A stretch of DNA of 64,000 nucleotides from Rhodococcus zopfii NBRC 100606 = JCM 9919 (GCF_001895025.1 NZ_BCXI01000019.1:86011-150010), one strand, 5' to 3'; counted from the first letter of the stretch, positions 25,083 to 34,408 are shown. The notes: generated by a model not told the origin, from the sequence alone. Program-made: numbers and translations.

Positions 25083-27023
25083 ATGTCGAACTCGAACCAG
25101 AACGCGCGCATCTCGGTGATCGCACCCCGGGGTGCACAGCCCCGTGTCGATGCGCTCGAACCGACGGCACTGCGGCTGCTGCTGCCGGACCTTCCGCTCG
25201 ACGCCGAGTACGCCGTCGCGGTGACCCTCCCGTCGCGCACCGATCAGGCTCCGATACCGGTCACCCTCGCGATCGGCTTCCCCCGTGGCGGAATTGCCCT
25301 GGTCTTCGACGAGGACGCGCAGGTGATCGTCACGGTCGACGGCCACGACGCCACCGACGGGAGCATCGACGTCGACGTGACGGTCCTGACGCGCCTGATC
25401 GTCGTCTGGGTCCGCCGTCCCGAAACCGCTGCGATGGACGGCGGCATCCTCGAATCCGCCGGTCCCGGCGACACGCCACAGATCGACGCGTTCCTCGCGG
25501 CCGATCTCCCGCCGGTGCTGCAGGCCGGGGTCTCGACGGTGCTGACGGTCCGTCTCGCCCGCGAGGAGCTCGACGACCTCCCGGACCGTCGCGATGCCCA
25601 GATGCCGCTGCGGATCCGGCCGGACCTACCCCTGATGGTCAAGTTGTGGCGAGACAACCTGCGCGTCGCTCCCGGCACCCGAGACGTCCTCGAACTCGCG
25701 TGTCCTGCGCCGGGAGACGTCACGACCGGTGAGTTCCACGTGGTGGGCGAAGTGCCCGGGGAGGCCGTTGCGACGATCACGGTGCGACAAGGCAACAACG
25801 CCTTTCCACACTCCGCACTGGTCCTGACCGTCACGGTCACCTCGGGCCCGGTACCGGCCGGCCTTCCCCCGAGCATCGGCACTGCCCCGGTCGAACAGCT
25901 GGATCCACGACTGGGCGATCTCCCGGTCCTCGCCGTCGGCGAAGATCTCGTCGCCGGCACCGCGACCCTCACGTTCGACCTGTCGCTACCGGACGGGTTC
26001 CATCGCACGTACTCGGGTCTGTCGCTCGTCGACAAGCGCGGCTACCTGGCGCGTCTGTACGACCGCCTCGAGGAGCTGTGGGACCTCCACAAGGACGCAC
26101 CGACCCACGACGGGCGACGACGCGCCTTCGACACGGCGCTCGAGCACTACGGCAGCGAACTCGCCGACGATCTTCTGCCCGAGGCACTTCGTGACGATCT
26201 GGCCGCGCGGTGGACACTGCTCGACGGGCTGGCTGTCGTCACCACCGAAACCGACATCTCGTGGGAGCTCCTGACCGTCGAAGTGGACAGCGGCCCTGGC
26301 CCCAAGCGCCTGTTCCTCGGCGAGAAGGGCCTGATCCGCTGGTTCTGCGGCGGCGTGCACCCCGGGGCGTTGTCGCCGCTGCGCGACCGTCGCTGGGTCC
26401 TGTGCCCGGACGACTACCCGATCGGACTTCAGCTTCCGCACCTGACGTCCGAGCGGAACTACCTGCGCACCAAGCTCGGTGCGCGCGACATCGTGCCGGG
26501 CTCCGCGGACGTACTCGGCAACCTGCTGTTCGAGCGCAAGGTCGATCTGCTGCATTTCGGAGGGCACGGCGACATCGACTCCGACAATGGGCTGCCGAAA
26601 CTGTTGCTGAGCGGCTTCACCGGTCAGCTCCCACCCGATGCGGGCAGCGTCTACCCGGCCGATCGTCTCGCCCGCGACTATCCACATCCCCAGGACAGGT
26701 CGTCACCGGGACCGCTCGTGGTCCTCAATGCCTGCCGTGCCGGCCGCGCGCGTACCGGCACCGACGCGTTCGCTCCCGCGTTCCTTTCCGGCGGCGCGGG
26801 CGCGGTGCTGTGCTGCCTGTGGAACGTCGACGACGAGTCCGCCGCCGAGTTCGTCCACATGTTCTACGAGGCACTACGCAACAAGGAGACCGTGTCGGAG
26901 GCGTTGACCATCGCGCGCACCGCGGCGCGCGCGATGGGCACCCCGGCATGGCTCGCGTACACCCTCTACGCACATCCGTTCGCCACCATCGACCTCACCG
27001 TCCCACCGGAGGAAATACCATGA
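25083..27023 (+). CDS. CHAT-family cysteine protease (second of two)
   Basis: A 646-residue protein. The N-terminal 300 residues are beta-rich with two repeats of a sandwich-like domain (around LRLLLPDLPLDAEYAVAV and LWRDNLRVAPGTRDVLELAC). The C-terminal CHAT domain has His495 in LHFGGHGDID and Cys551 in VVLNACRAG, then CCLWNVDDESAAEFVHMFY. The catalytic pair and the WNVDD element are intact. It differs clearly from the first CHAT protein, so it is not a recent duplicate. GGAG lies six bases ahead of ATG 25083. A 197-base gap before it could hold an internal promoter. Its last bases overlap the next gene (ATGA). Confidence 0.88.
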   Translation: MSNSNQNARISVIAPRGAQPRVDALEPTALRLLLPDLPLDAEYAVAVTLPSRTDQAPIPVTLAIGFPRGGIALVFDEDAQVIVTVDGHDATDGSIDVDVTVLTRLIVVWVRRPETAAMDGGILESAGPGDTPQIDAFLAADLPPVLQAGVSTVLTVRLAREELDDLPDRRDAQMPLRIRPDLPLMVKLWRDNLRVAPGTRDVLELACPAPGDVTTGEFHVVGEVPGEAVATITVRQGNNAFPHSALVLTVTVTSGPVPAGLPPSIGTAPVEQLDPRLGDLPVLAVGEDLVAGTATLTFDLSLPDGFHRTYSGLSLVDKRGYLARLYDRLEELWDLHKDAPTHDGRRRAFDTALEHYGSELADDLLPEALRDDLAARWTLLDGLAVVTTETDISWELLTVEVDSGPGPKRLFLGEKGLIRWFCGGVHPGALSPLRDRRWVLCPDDYPIGLQLPHLTSERNYLRTKLGARDIVPGSADVLGNLLFERKVDLLHFGGHGDIDSDNGLPKLLLSGFTGQLPPDAGSVYPADRLARDYPHPQDRSSPGPLVVLNACRAGRARTGTDAFAPAFLSGGAGAVLCCLWNVDDESAAEFVHMFYEALRNKETVSEALTIARTAARAMGTPAWLAYTLYAHPFATIDLTVPPEEIP

Positions 27024-29095
27024 CACAACGCATCACCCGGGCCTCGTCCGGACTCACCCCGGACCAGGTCACCGCACTGCGCCCCCACGTCGTGGATCTG
27101 CGCGACGGCAAGCTCGCGACGGAAGCCGGCGGCGAGGGTGAGTTCTTCACCACCGACGCCGATGTCGAAGCGATCTTCGAAACGCATCTGCCGCAGTACG
27201 TCTCCGAGCACCGCGACGGCCCGGTCCCGCTCGTGCTCTACGCCCACGGCGGCGTGACGGCGGAGGCCAACGGCCTGCGGATCGCGCACCGGCAGATCCG
27301 TTGGTGGCTCGACAACGGCGCTTATCCCCTGCATTTCGTCTGGGAGACAGGGCTGGTCGACGCCGTAACCGATGCGCTGGCGGGCGTCCTCGCCCCGAGC
27401 GCCCGCGGACTGCTCGGCGACTTCCGCGATCGCGTGCTCGAAACGTTCGCGCGGCTCGCACAGGGCAAACGGCTGTGGGACGCGATGAAGGATGATGCGG
27501 TGACGGCCAGCGCTTCCGGTGGCGGCGCACGGCGGGTGGCGGAACTTCTCGGCACCTACGTCACCGATCATCCCGGCGCGATCACCGTGCACGCGGTCGG
27601 CCACAGCGCCGGATCGATCTTCCACGCGCATCTGCTGCCCAACCTCCTCCACGCCGGCGTCGAGCGTGTGGACACGATCTCGTTGCTCGCCCCGGCCGCA
27701 CGCACCGACCTGTTCGAACAGAAGGTGCTGCCACAGCTCGATTCGGGGAAGGTGGGCCACCTCACGATGTACTCGATGACCCAGCAGGCGGAACTGGACG
27801 ATACGTGCGGGGGTGTCTACGGCAAGTCGCTGCTGTACCTGGTGAGCAGATCGTTCGAGCCGGAGATCGGCGCTCCGATCCTCGGGCTTCAGGAATCGGT
27901 TCGGGACAACGACCGGCTCGCCCGGTTGTTCCTCGACGGCACCGCGTCCACCGACGCCGTCTGGTCCCCGGTGACGGCAGGCCCACACGACTCGAGTACC
28001 TCCCTCACTCACGGCGGGTTCGACGAGGACGCGCCCACGATGAACAGCGTCGCCCGCCGCATCCTCGCTCGCGACAACATCGTCGAGTTTCCCGAGGTCC
28101 GCGCCCGCGCGTCCGCACCCGAGGTGCTCCGCACCGCACCGGTCGCAGTGCCGCGATGGCCGAGCACATCGCCCCGCAAGGCCCTGTGCATCGGGATCGA
28201 CCGGTATCCGGACGTTCCGGACCGGCTCGGCGGATGCGTCGCCGACGCCTGCGAGTGGGCCGATGCGCTGCACCGCGTCGGTTTCGACGTCGAAAGCCTG
28301 CACGACGATCGGGCCGACCGCACGTCGATCCTGCGTGTGATGGTCGAACTCGTGTCCGGCGCGTCACCCGGCGATGTACTGGTCGTCCAGTATTCCGGGC
28401 ACGGCACCCATGTGCCCGATCTGAACGGCGACGAGAGCGGGGCCGGCGACTCGGCCGACAAGCAGGACGAGGCCCTGTGCCCGGTGGATTTCCGCGGGGG
28501 CGAATTGCTCATCGACGATGACCTGGGGCAGGTCTGGGATCTGCTTCCGGTCGGGGTCGGACTCACACTGGTCTTCGATTCGTGTCACTCCGGCTCCGCC
28601 AACCGCGGCCTCAATTCCGCGGAACTGGAACAGATCCGCAAGGACACCGATTCGCTGCCGCGGTATCGGGTGCTCGACGACGAGACCGTGCGGAAATACC
28701 GGGAGATTCGCGGTTCCTCGGTTCCGGCGGAGACCCGCACGGACCGCGAACTCTTGTTCAGCGCGTGCAGCGCCGTCGAGGTCGCGTACGAGACGGCAGG
28801 CCACGGCGATTTCACCCGCAAGGCTGCGCCGCTGGTCGCTACCGCGGCGGGGTTCGTGACCAATGCCGAGTTCCTCGCCCGGGTGCGGGACGGGTTCAAT
28901 CCGCGTCAACATCCGGAGATCCACGGCTCGAACGACCTGCACGACCAGTTGTTCCTGTTCACCCCGACCGGCGCGCCGGCCGCGGCCGGCCCGACCGCCG
29001 CGTTGCGGGCGGGCAGCACCGACGGCCAGGTTCGGGCGGTCGCGGCGTTCCTGCGCGCCACCGCAGACCTCATCGACCCATCTGGCGGGAACTAA
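27020..29095 (+). CDS. fusion of alpha/beta hydrolase and caspase-like (peptidase C14) protease
   Basis: A 691-residue protein with two enzyme domains. Residues about 55-300 form an alpha/beta hydrolase with VLYAHGGVTAEANG (oxyanion region) and nucleophile elbow GHSAGS (Ser196). Residues about 390-660 are a caspase/metacaspase p20-like domain: KALCIGIDRYPDVP, His461 in YSGHGTHV and Cys522 in DSCHSG, with acidic DLNGDE and DDDLGQ loops as in metacaspases. The end (GQVRAVAAFLRATADLI) is helical. The ATG overlaps the stop of the second CHAT gene and has a strong GGAGG site. It is the last gene of the operon; the next gene converges four bases later. Confidence 0.9.
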   Translation: MTQRITRASSGLTPDQVTALRPHVVDLRDGKLATEAGGEGEFFTTDADVEAIFETHLPQYVSEHRDGPVPLVLYAHGGVTAEANGLRIAHRQIRWWLDNGAYPLHFVWETGLVDAVTDALAGVLAPSARGLLGDFRDRVLETFARLAQGKRLWDAMKDDAVTASASGGGARRVAELLGTYVTDHPGAITVHAVGHSAGSIFHAHLLPNLLHAGVERVDTISLLAPAARTDLFEQKVLPQLDSGKVGHLTMYSMTQQAELDDTCGGVYGKSLLYLVSRSFEPEIGAPILGLQESVRDNDRLARLFLDGTASTDAVWSPVTAGPHDSSTSLTHGGFDEDAPTMNSVARRILARDNIVEFPEVRARASAPEVLRTAPVAVPRWPSTSPRKALCIGIDRYPDVPDRLGGCVADACEWADALHRVGFDVESLHDDRADRTSILRVMVELVSGASPGDVLVVQYSGHGTHVPDLNGDESGAGDSADKQDEALCPVDFRGGELLIDDDLGQVWDLLPVGVGLTLVFDSCHSGSANRGLNSAELEQIRKDTDSLPRYRVLDDETVRKYREIRGSSVPAETRTDRELLFSACSAVEVAYETAGHGDFTRKAAPLVATAAGFVTNAEFLARVRDGFNPRQHPEIHGSNDLHDQLFLFTPTGAPAAAGPTAALRAGSTDGQVRAVAAFLRATADLIDPSGGN

Positions 29096-29099
29096 CCGT

Positions 29100-30275
29100 T
29101 CAGTGCGGCGCCGCGTCCACCAGGTCGTGTTCGACGCGGTAGTCCGCGCGCATCCGCTCCATCGAGACGTCGCGGCCCTTGTAGGCGCGCAGCGTCACCC
29201 GTTCCCGATCCGGGTAGCGCAGGTCCTGGATCCGATTGACCAGGGCCAGGGCCGGGCCGATCCGCCGCAGCACGTGCTTGACCGGCCCGTCCGGGATGCG
29301 GAGGGCGTCGGCATCGGCGTCGCCGATGAACACGCGCTGCAAGCCGTACATCAACGTCTTCGAAACGGCCCGCGTGAACCGCTCGTTGCCGGGCAGCAGG
29401 TTGGCGAGTTCGGGAACGAGGTAGTCGCCGGTGAGCGCGACGACGAAGTCCCGGTCGTCGTCGCTCGGGCCGGGCGAGGTCAGCCGGTACAACTCCTCGA
29501 CGAGGAGGTGGTCGGCTTCCTTGCACAGGTTCAGGTCGTCGCTCATGCCGATGACGTGGCCGACGTAGCGCCACAGGTGGTAGATGTCGTCGCGTTCCTC
29601 GTCGGTGAACCGCACGCCCAGCATTTCCATCGCCTCGACGGCGATGTGCCCGAACTCCGCCATCGTCAGCGCCATGTAGGACTGCGGGATCGGTACACCC
29701 CACGCCTCCTCGTCCCAGCGACCGCTCGCGAGGATGCCGCGACGCACGTGCGCGTGGATCAGCCGCACCCGCACGGTGAACGCGAAACCCGCTGCGTCGC
29801 GTCGCATTCCACCGCGGGTGAGCACGTGCCGCAGCCACTCCCCGACCTCGACCGACCGCACCGCCGGCTGGCTGACATACCGGCCCGTCAGCGCGAGCGG
29901 TTTGCCGGCGATCTCGTTGCCGGCACCGCGCACCAGCGAGGCGGCACCGAGCACCATGCCGAGGATCGAGGTGTGCCGGACGAGGGCGTCGGCGGCGTTG
30001 TCGAGACGGTCGTGGTCGACCCAGTCGGGTTCGTCGTCGAGGAATTTGAACAGCATTCGCAGAGACTCGGGTGCATCGGCAACCGAATCGATTCCCCCGG
30101 CGAGGGCGGCGCGCACCGCTTCCGTCGCGGACGAGGCGCCGAAGTCGTCGGCGACGACGGCGTCGGCCAGCGGATCACCGTGCCACATTCCGTCCAGCCA
30201 TCGGTGCCCGAGGTCGCCGTAGCGACGCACCGCAACATCGGCGTTGACAAGGTCACGAGGAATCCGTCGCTCCAT
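29100..30275 (-). CDS. MpaB/Lcp-type oxygenase (DUF2236)
   Basis: A 391-residue protein of the DUF2236 family, which includes latex-clearing protein and fungal MpaB. The family core is seen in HTSILGMVLGAASLVRG, FTVRVRLIHAHVRRGI and YVGHVIGMSDDLN. Lcp enzymes bind a b-type haem and split double bonds in polyisoprene; actinobacterial relatives are mostly uncharacterised. No secretion signal is seen, unlike true Lcp. The start is uncertain: ATG 30275, ATG 30284 and GTG 30305 are all in frame and none has a clear ribosome site. It is divergent from a TetR gene, its likely regulator. Confidence 0.82.
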   Translation of the reverse strand: MERRIPRDLVNADVAVRRYGDLGHRWLDGMWHGDPLADAVVADDFGASSATEAVRAALAGGIDSVADAPESLRMLFKFLDDEPDWVDHDRLDNAADALVRHTSILGMVLGAASLVRGAGNEIAGKPLALTGRYVSQPAVRSVEVGEWLRHVLTRGGMRRDAAGFAFTVRVRLIHAHVRRGILASGRWDEEAWGVPIPQSYMALTMAEFGHIAVEAMEMLGVRFTDEERDDIYHLWRYVGHVIGMSDDLNLCKEADHLLVEELYRLTSPGPSDDDRDFVVALTGDYLVPELANLLPGNERFTRAVSKTLMYGLQRVFIGDADADALRIPDGPVKHVLRRIGPALALVNRIQDLRYPDRERVTLRAYKGRDVSMERMRADYRVEHDLVDAAPH

Positions 30276-30300
30276 GCATTTCATGGAAACACGAAGAATC

Positions 30301-30326
30301 CTCACTTACTATTCACTTTCTGTGAG
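30301..30326. promoter_or_regulatory. candidate TetR operator between mpaB-like and tetR genes
   Basis: CTCAC at 30301-30305 and GTGAG at 30322-30326 form an inverted repeat around an AT-richer centre (TTACTATTCA), in the short divergent gap. This placement suits an autoregulated TetR operator. Confidence 0.35.
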
Positions 30327-30954
30327 CTCCCGCCAGGATCGGAACACCGCAGGTAACAACGCACGAAAGTCGCCGACGCAGCAACGCAGCCGCGAGATGC
30401 GCAAACACCTGCTCACGTCTACCCACGAACTGCTCGCACGGAACCCGCCGGTCCGTCCCAGCACGACCGCGCTCGCCGAGCACGCCCACGTCAGCATCGG
30501 CACCGTCTACCGCTACTTCCCCGACATCGACGCGATCGTCGACGAACTGCGCATGACGGCGGTCCACGACATCACCACGTCGTTGTCGACCGCGATCGGC
30601 CGGGCGATGGATCAGGAGCCGGCGGTCGCGATGGTCACCGTCGTGGAAGGCCTCACCGCAGCGTTCGAGAAGCACGCGGCCGTACTGCGCGTGTCGTACA
30701 CATCCGGTGAAAGCGAATTCGGGATGGCGTGGACCGAGATCGAAGGTCCGCTGCGGCCGCTGGGGCGGATCATTCCGGCGCGGCTGCGACCGGATCTCGA
30801 CGACGCCGCGATCGACGATCTGGTGTTCATCGTCATGGGCGCGACCGCGAGCCTGTGTTCGCGGATCGCGTTGCTGCGTCCGCCGCAGTCCGATCGGGAC
30901 AAGCTCGTCTCGGTCGCGGCGCGCATGTTGCTCGCCGCCGTCGAGGACGCCTGA
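30322..30954 (+). CDS. TetR-family transcriptional regulator
   Basis: A 210-residue regulator. The HTH is STTALAEHAHVSIGTVYRYF, with FPDIDAIVDELR following, as in TetR proteins. The C-terminal ligand domain contains VTVVEGLTAAFEKHAAVLRVSY. GTG 30322 is chosen because it gives a normal-length N-terminal arm; an ATG at 30283 would reach into the divergent gene. It probably represses itself and the MpaB-like gene, perhaps with a hydrophobic ligand. This is inferred from the arrangement only. Confidence 0.85.
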   Translation: MSSRQDRNTAGNNARKSPTQQRSREMRKHLLTSTHELLARNPPVRPSTTALAEHAHVSIGTVYRYFPDIDAIVDELRMTAVHDITTSLSTAIGRAMDQEPAVAMVTVVEGLTAAFEKHAAVLRVSYTSGESEFGMAWTEIEGPLRPLGRIIPARLRPDLDDAAIDDLVFIVMGATASLCSRIALLRPPQSDRDKLVSVAARMLLAAVEDA

Positions 30955-31001
30955 TCCGCGAAGACCGACGACAGCCGTGCCGTGCTGGCACACTCGCGGG
31001 C

Positions 31002-31694
31002 ATGAACGAGCTCACCGTCACCGTCGCCGGTCACGCCGAACGCGAGTACGCGCCGAACCGGTGCACGGTCGCGCTGCAGGTGCACGCCGACGGTGCGACG
31101 CGGGAGCAGGCCGCCGACCCGGTCGCCCGGGCGGTCGCCGCCCTCACCGGTCTCGTCACCGAGATGCGTGAACGCCCCGGCAACCCCGTGAAACGGTGGA
31201 CGTTCGACCAGGTGCGGCACAGCCGCTACCGCCCGTACAGCAACGAAGGCGCGACGCTCCCGTGGCGGTACACGTCGGCGGCGTCGATCACGGTGACGTT
31301 CCACGAGTTCGACGCGATCGGTGCGTTCGTGGACCGCGTCTCGGGGTTCGAGGCCGTCACGGTCGCCGACCTGCGCTGGTGGATCGGCCGCCGGTCACGG
31401 CAGAAGAAGCTCGCCCGGGTTCGCGACCTCGCGGTGCAGAACGCACTCGACAAAGCGAAGGGATACACGAAAAGCCTGGGCTACAGCACTTTCCGTGCGG
31501 TCGCGATCGCCGATCCGGGGATGCTCGGGCTGCCGACGCCGCCGGCGCCGTACCCGGGTGGAGGACCCGTGATGCGGTCTGCGATGCACGCCGGCCTGAC
31601 GTCCACCTCCGAGGAGAGCGGTCCCGCGTTCACCCTCGAACCCGACCGCATCAGCATCACCGCCGACGTGGAAGCACGGTTCGAGGCGTCGTAG
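31002..31694 (+). CDS. SIMPL-domain (DUF541) protein
   Basis: A 230-residue protein of the SIMPL family. It starts ELTVTVAGHAEREYAPNRCTVAL and ends FTLEPDRISITADVEARF; both are typical for the double-domain fold. The segment RDLAVQNALDKAKGYTKSLGY is the helix between. There is no signal peptide, whereas many SIMPL proteins are exported. The role is unclear; the family has been tied to oxidative-stress responses in other bacteria. A repeated hairpin element follows immediately. Confidence 0.8.
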   Translation: MNELTVTVAGHAEREYAPNRCTVALQVHADGATREQAADPVARAVAALTGLVTEMRERPGNPVKRWTFDQVRHSRYRPYSNEGATLPWRYTSAASITVTFHEFDAIGAFVDRVSGFEAVTVADLRWWIGRRSRQKKLARVRDLAVQNALDKAKGYTKSLGYSTFRAVAIADPGMLGLPTPPAPYPGGGPVMRSAMHAGLTSTSEESGPAFTLEPDRISITADVEARFEAS

Positions 31695-31700
31695 CCGTCG

Positions 31701-31747
31701 TTCTGTGTGGATTCACGCCCGCTGGGCGAACACAAACCCACACAGAA
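31701..31747. repeat. dispersed hairpin repeat, copy 1
   Basis: TTCTGTGTGG and CCACACAGAA form the outer stem, with an inner CGCCC/GGGCG stem. It sits between convergent genes (stops at 31694 and 31752) and shares its sequence with copies at 34884 and 50033. Confidence 0.8.
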
Positions 31748-31751
31748 CCCC

Positions 31752-32351
31752 TTACGGCATGCTGCTGGCCCCTGGTTTCGAGACGTCGTCACGCGGGCGG
31801 TCGTGCAGGGTCGGCGCGTAGACCAGTTGCTGGACGCGACCGTCGAACGTGTGGGACTCGAGGAGTTCGAGGTCGAATTCGGCGCCGGGCACGAACACCG
31901 GATTGCGGCCGCTGGTGCCGGTGATCGCGGGGAAGACCGTGATCACGACCCGGTCGACGAGCCCGGCCGCCATGAGCGCCCGGTTCATCGACAGGCTTCC
32001 GTGCGACCACAGCGGAAGATCGGATTCGGCTTTCAACCGAGGGATCGCGGTGAGCGCGTCCTCGGCGATCAGCGTCGTGTTCTCCCACTTCAGCGGCGGC
32101 TCGAGCGTCTTCGAGACGACCACCTTCCGCGCCTTGTTGATGAGGTCGAAGATGGGGTCGTCCCCGGACTGGACGATTCGATACAGGTCCCGGTAGGTGT
32201 TGGCGCCGAGCACGAGGATCCGGTCGGATCCGAACGCGTCGGCACGGCTCGCCACGAGTTCGGGGCCTTCCTTGCCCCAGTATCCGGGCCAGTCCACCGC
32301 GGTTCCGTATCCGTCGAGGCTGGTGAAGACGTCGAACGTATAGGTGGCCAT
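31752..32351 (-). CDS. dihydrofolate-reductase-fold (RibD C-terminal-like) reductase
   Basis: A 199-residue protein of the RibD_C/DHFR-like family. It starts MATYTFDVFTSLDGYGTAVDW, with ILVLGANTYRDL, KVVVSKTL and LPLWSHGSLSMNRALMAAGLVD. Such stand-alone domains are common in actinobacteria and likely use NADPH on an unknown substrate. They are not part of riboflavin synthesis unless joined to a deaminase. The start is set by GGAGG 11 bases ahead. It converges on the SIMPL gene across a repeat hairpin. Confidence 0.82.
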   Translation of the reverse strand: MATYTFDVFTSLDGYGTAVDWPGYWGKEGPELVASRADAFGSDRILVLGANTYRDLYRIVQSGDDPIFDLINKARKVVVSKTLEPPLKWENTTLIAEDALTAIPRLKAESDLPLWSHGSLSMNRALMAAGLVDRVVITVFPAITGTSGRNPVFVPGAEFDLELLESHTFDGRVQQLVYAPTLHDRPRDDVSKPGASSMP

Positions 32352-32526
32352 GCTGATTCGAACCTCCGGACGCGACGAGCCGCTGGGTCGAACGGTGATG
32401 GTGAAATCTGCCGCTGTTACCGTAACGCGAACACACCTGTATGGGTCGGGAACCGATAGGTGATCCCTCAGCGCCTGCGCGTGTCCCACCCCGGTTTCAC
32501 GGTCCGGTCGTGGCAGTGTCGACGAT

Positions 32527-33297
32527 GTGCATCCGTACGACGAGGGTTTCGAGCCACCGAAGGCGTGTTCGGAGTGGTGCCGGGCGCGGTCGTTCGATCT
32601 GCAGGTGCTCGACGAGGGCGTCACCGTCGACCTGAAGTGGTGGAACGGCCACCTCGAACGCGCCGGGCACGAGATCCGGCTCCGCGGCCGCAATCTCGAC
32701 GGACGTGTCGTCACCTCCGGGGACGCGATCGTCCAGCGCAACGATCTTCGCCTCGGCAGCGAGCTGATCGACGCCGACCACGACGGACTGGGCCTGCTGT
32801 TCCTGTGCGCGGCGTGGCGAAGCGCGCATCCGAGACGACGCGGCGCCCGCCGCTTCCCCGACGTCCGCGACGCACGTGCCCCGAAGAACCGCGACCGGCT
32901 CGCGAAGATCAAGGGTGTGCTCGACTACTGCGCGAAGACGAAATCGCTGCCCGATACGTCCCGGCAGACCTGGTCGGGGTGGCCGGACACTCCCGGGATC
33001 GGCGTTCCCCTCCTGGCGACGTACCTGTGGGCCGTCGAGGTCCAGACGGACGCAGGACCGGCGCAGATGCTCGACCAGCACGGGGTGTCGACGCTCGTTC
33101 ACGAAGGCTGGCTCGAGGATCCGTCGGTCGCCGATTTCACGCTGCGCCGCTACCACCGGTACGTGGATCTGCTCACGACGTGGGCGTCGTTGATGACGAC
33201 CCGACCCGAGCTCGTCGAGATGTGGCTCGTCGACCGTTGGCACGCCCGCGTCTGCGAGGCCCGCGACGGCTCGCACGCGACACCGCGCCTGTTCTGA
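32527..33297 (+). CDS. hypothetical protein
   Basis: A 256-residue soluble protein I do not recognise. It is rich in tryptophan and charged residues. A beta-strand N-terminal part (SFDLQVLDEGVTVDLKWW) is followed by a mainly helical region with KNRDRLAKIKGVLDYC and RRYHRYVDLLTTWASLM. The GTG start has no strong ribosome site, so the first residues are uncertain. The protein composition (aromatics, balanced charges) supports this strand over the opposite one. Confidence 0.55.
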   Translation: MHPYDEGFEPPKACSEWCRARSFDLQVLDEGVTVDLKWWNGHLERAGHEIRLRGRNLDGRVVTSGDAIVQRNDLRLGSELIDADHDGLGLLFLCAAWRSAHPRRRGARRFPDVRDARAPKNRDRLAKIKGVLDYCAKTKSLPDTSRQTWSGWPDTPGIGVPLLATYLWAVEVQTDAGPAQMLDQHGVSTLVHEGWLEDPSVADFTLRRYHRYVDLLTTWASLMTTRPELVEMWLVDRWHARVCEARDGSHATPRLF

Positions 33298-33304
33298 CGG
33301 TCCT

Positions 33305-34408
33305 CTACGGCGTGTGCGGTTCGCGGATCCACACCCGATCGTCGCGGACCCAGGCGACCGAGCTGTCCCCGGGGACGACTGTGTCTGTGAGCCAGAAGGT
33401 TTCGTCCGGCGCCCATCCGGCGATGACGCTCGCGGTGCCGTCGTCGACAGCGATCGCGGTTCCCGCCGCGACCAGATAACCGGCGACGGTGAGATGCACT
33501 CCCCCGTACTCCGAGGCGACGGCCTGCCAGTCGGGGATCACCCACCGGCCATCGCGGCCGGTGGTCCGGTACCAGTCGTGACGCTTCTCGGCCGTGACCT
33601 CGAGCGGGAAGCGTCGGCACAAGTCCGCCCAGGCATCCGCGCCGTCGATCTCGCACACCTCGATGCCCGGCGGCACGTGCACCCGTCGGGTGAAAGCTCG
33701 CTCCCAGCCCATGCTGTCCTCGACGAACCACAACCCGGCCGGGCTCCCGTCGGCGAGCGTCCGGGCCGTCGCCGACAGATGCGTCAGAGGTGGCGACCAC
33801 CACTCGCCGGACCAGTTCGACGTCGGGTCGGTGGGGCGGTCGCGCTCGGCTCGCGCTTCGTGCTCGACGACGCGAGCGTGCCACGCGCGCAACCGCTCCT
33901 CGACAGAAGGCTGGACGGTGGTTTCGCCTTCACTGTCCCAGACCACCGCCCACTGGTCGTCCCGCGCGACGCCGGTCCCCCACCACTGCGCGAGCGCTGA
34001 TCGGGCGATGTGCCCGGCGACTCGCCGAAGTGACTGTCGCACAGCCGTAGTGGCGACGAGAATGTCCTCGCCTTCCGGATCCTGCCAGTACCGCGCTGCG
34101 TCGATGGCTTCGACGAGCGCGGAACGCAGGTCGAGCGAGGTCACCTCGGGAAGCGGGAGATTCGACAGTCGCCGAGCGACGTCGTCGACGGTGATCTCGG
34201 GCCACTGCGACTCGTCGACGCCGGGACCGAAGACGACCCGCGAGGTTCCTCGTCCAGGATCGAGCTGGTAGGACACCTGGAAGACCGCAGAGCCGAAGGA
34301 GTTCTCGTCGAACTCCTGCCGGCCCGCTCGCTCGGCGGCCAGCGCGTATGCGAGGAGCATCCGGCGTCCTCTGGGACCCGCCGACAACGCTTCTGCCGTG
34401 ATCATCAT
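33305..34408 (-). CDS. hypothetical protein
   Basis: A 367-residue soluble protein of unknown family. It begins MMITAEALSAGPRGRRMLLAYALA with a helical first third. The last third is tryptophan-rich beta structure, where AVASEYGGVHLTVAGYLVAAGTAI is followed by VIAGWAPDETFWL and VAWVRDDRVW. It has no signal peptide or membrane helix. The late part reads like a ligand- or toxin-immunity-type domain, but there is no firm basis for a function. It is divergent from the small membrane protein at 34446. Confidence 0.65.
   Translation of the reverse strand: MMITAEALSAGPRGRRMLLAYALAAERAGRQEFDENSFGSAVFQVSYQLDPGRGTSRVVFGPGVDESQWPEITVDDVARRLSNLPLPEVTSLDLRSALVEAIDAARYWQDPEGEDILVATTAVRQSLRRVAGHIARSALAQWWGTGVARDDQWAVVWDSEGETTVQPSVEERLRAWHARVVEHEARAERDRPTDPTSNWSGEWWSPPLTHLSATARTLADGSPAGLWFVEDSMGWERAFTRRVHVPPGIEVCEIDGADAWADLCRRFPLEVTAEKRHDWYRTTGRDGRWVIPDWQAVASEYGGVHLTVAGYLVAAGTAIAVDDGTASVIAGWAPDETFWLTDTVVPGDSSVAWVRDDRVWIREPHTP

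Noticed and set aside
26966..28303. Long minus-strand open frame opposite the caspase fusion gene
   Set aside because: No domain or start signal; the plus-strand gene has intact catalytic motifs.
32348..32368. tRNA-like GGTTCGAATC on the minus strand
   Set aside because: It lies directly ahead of a start codon as part of a ribosome-site region; no tRNA fold can be built.
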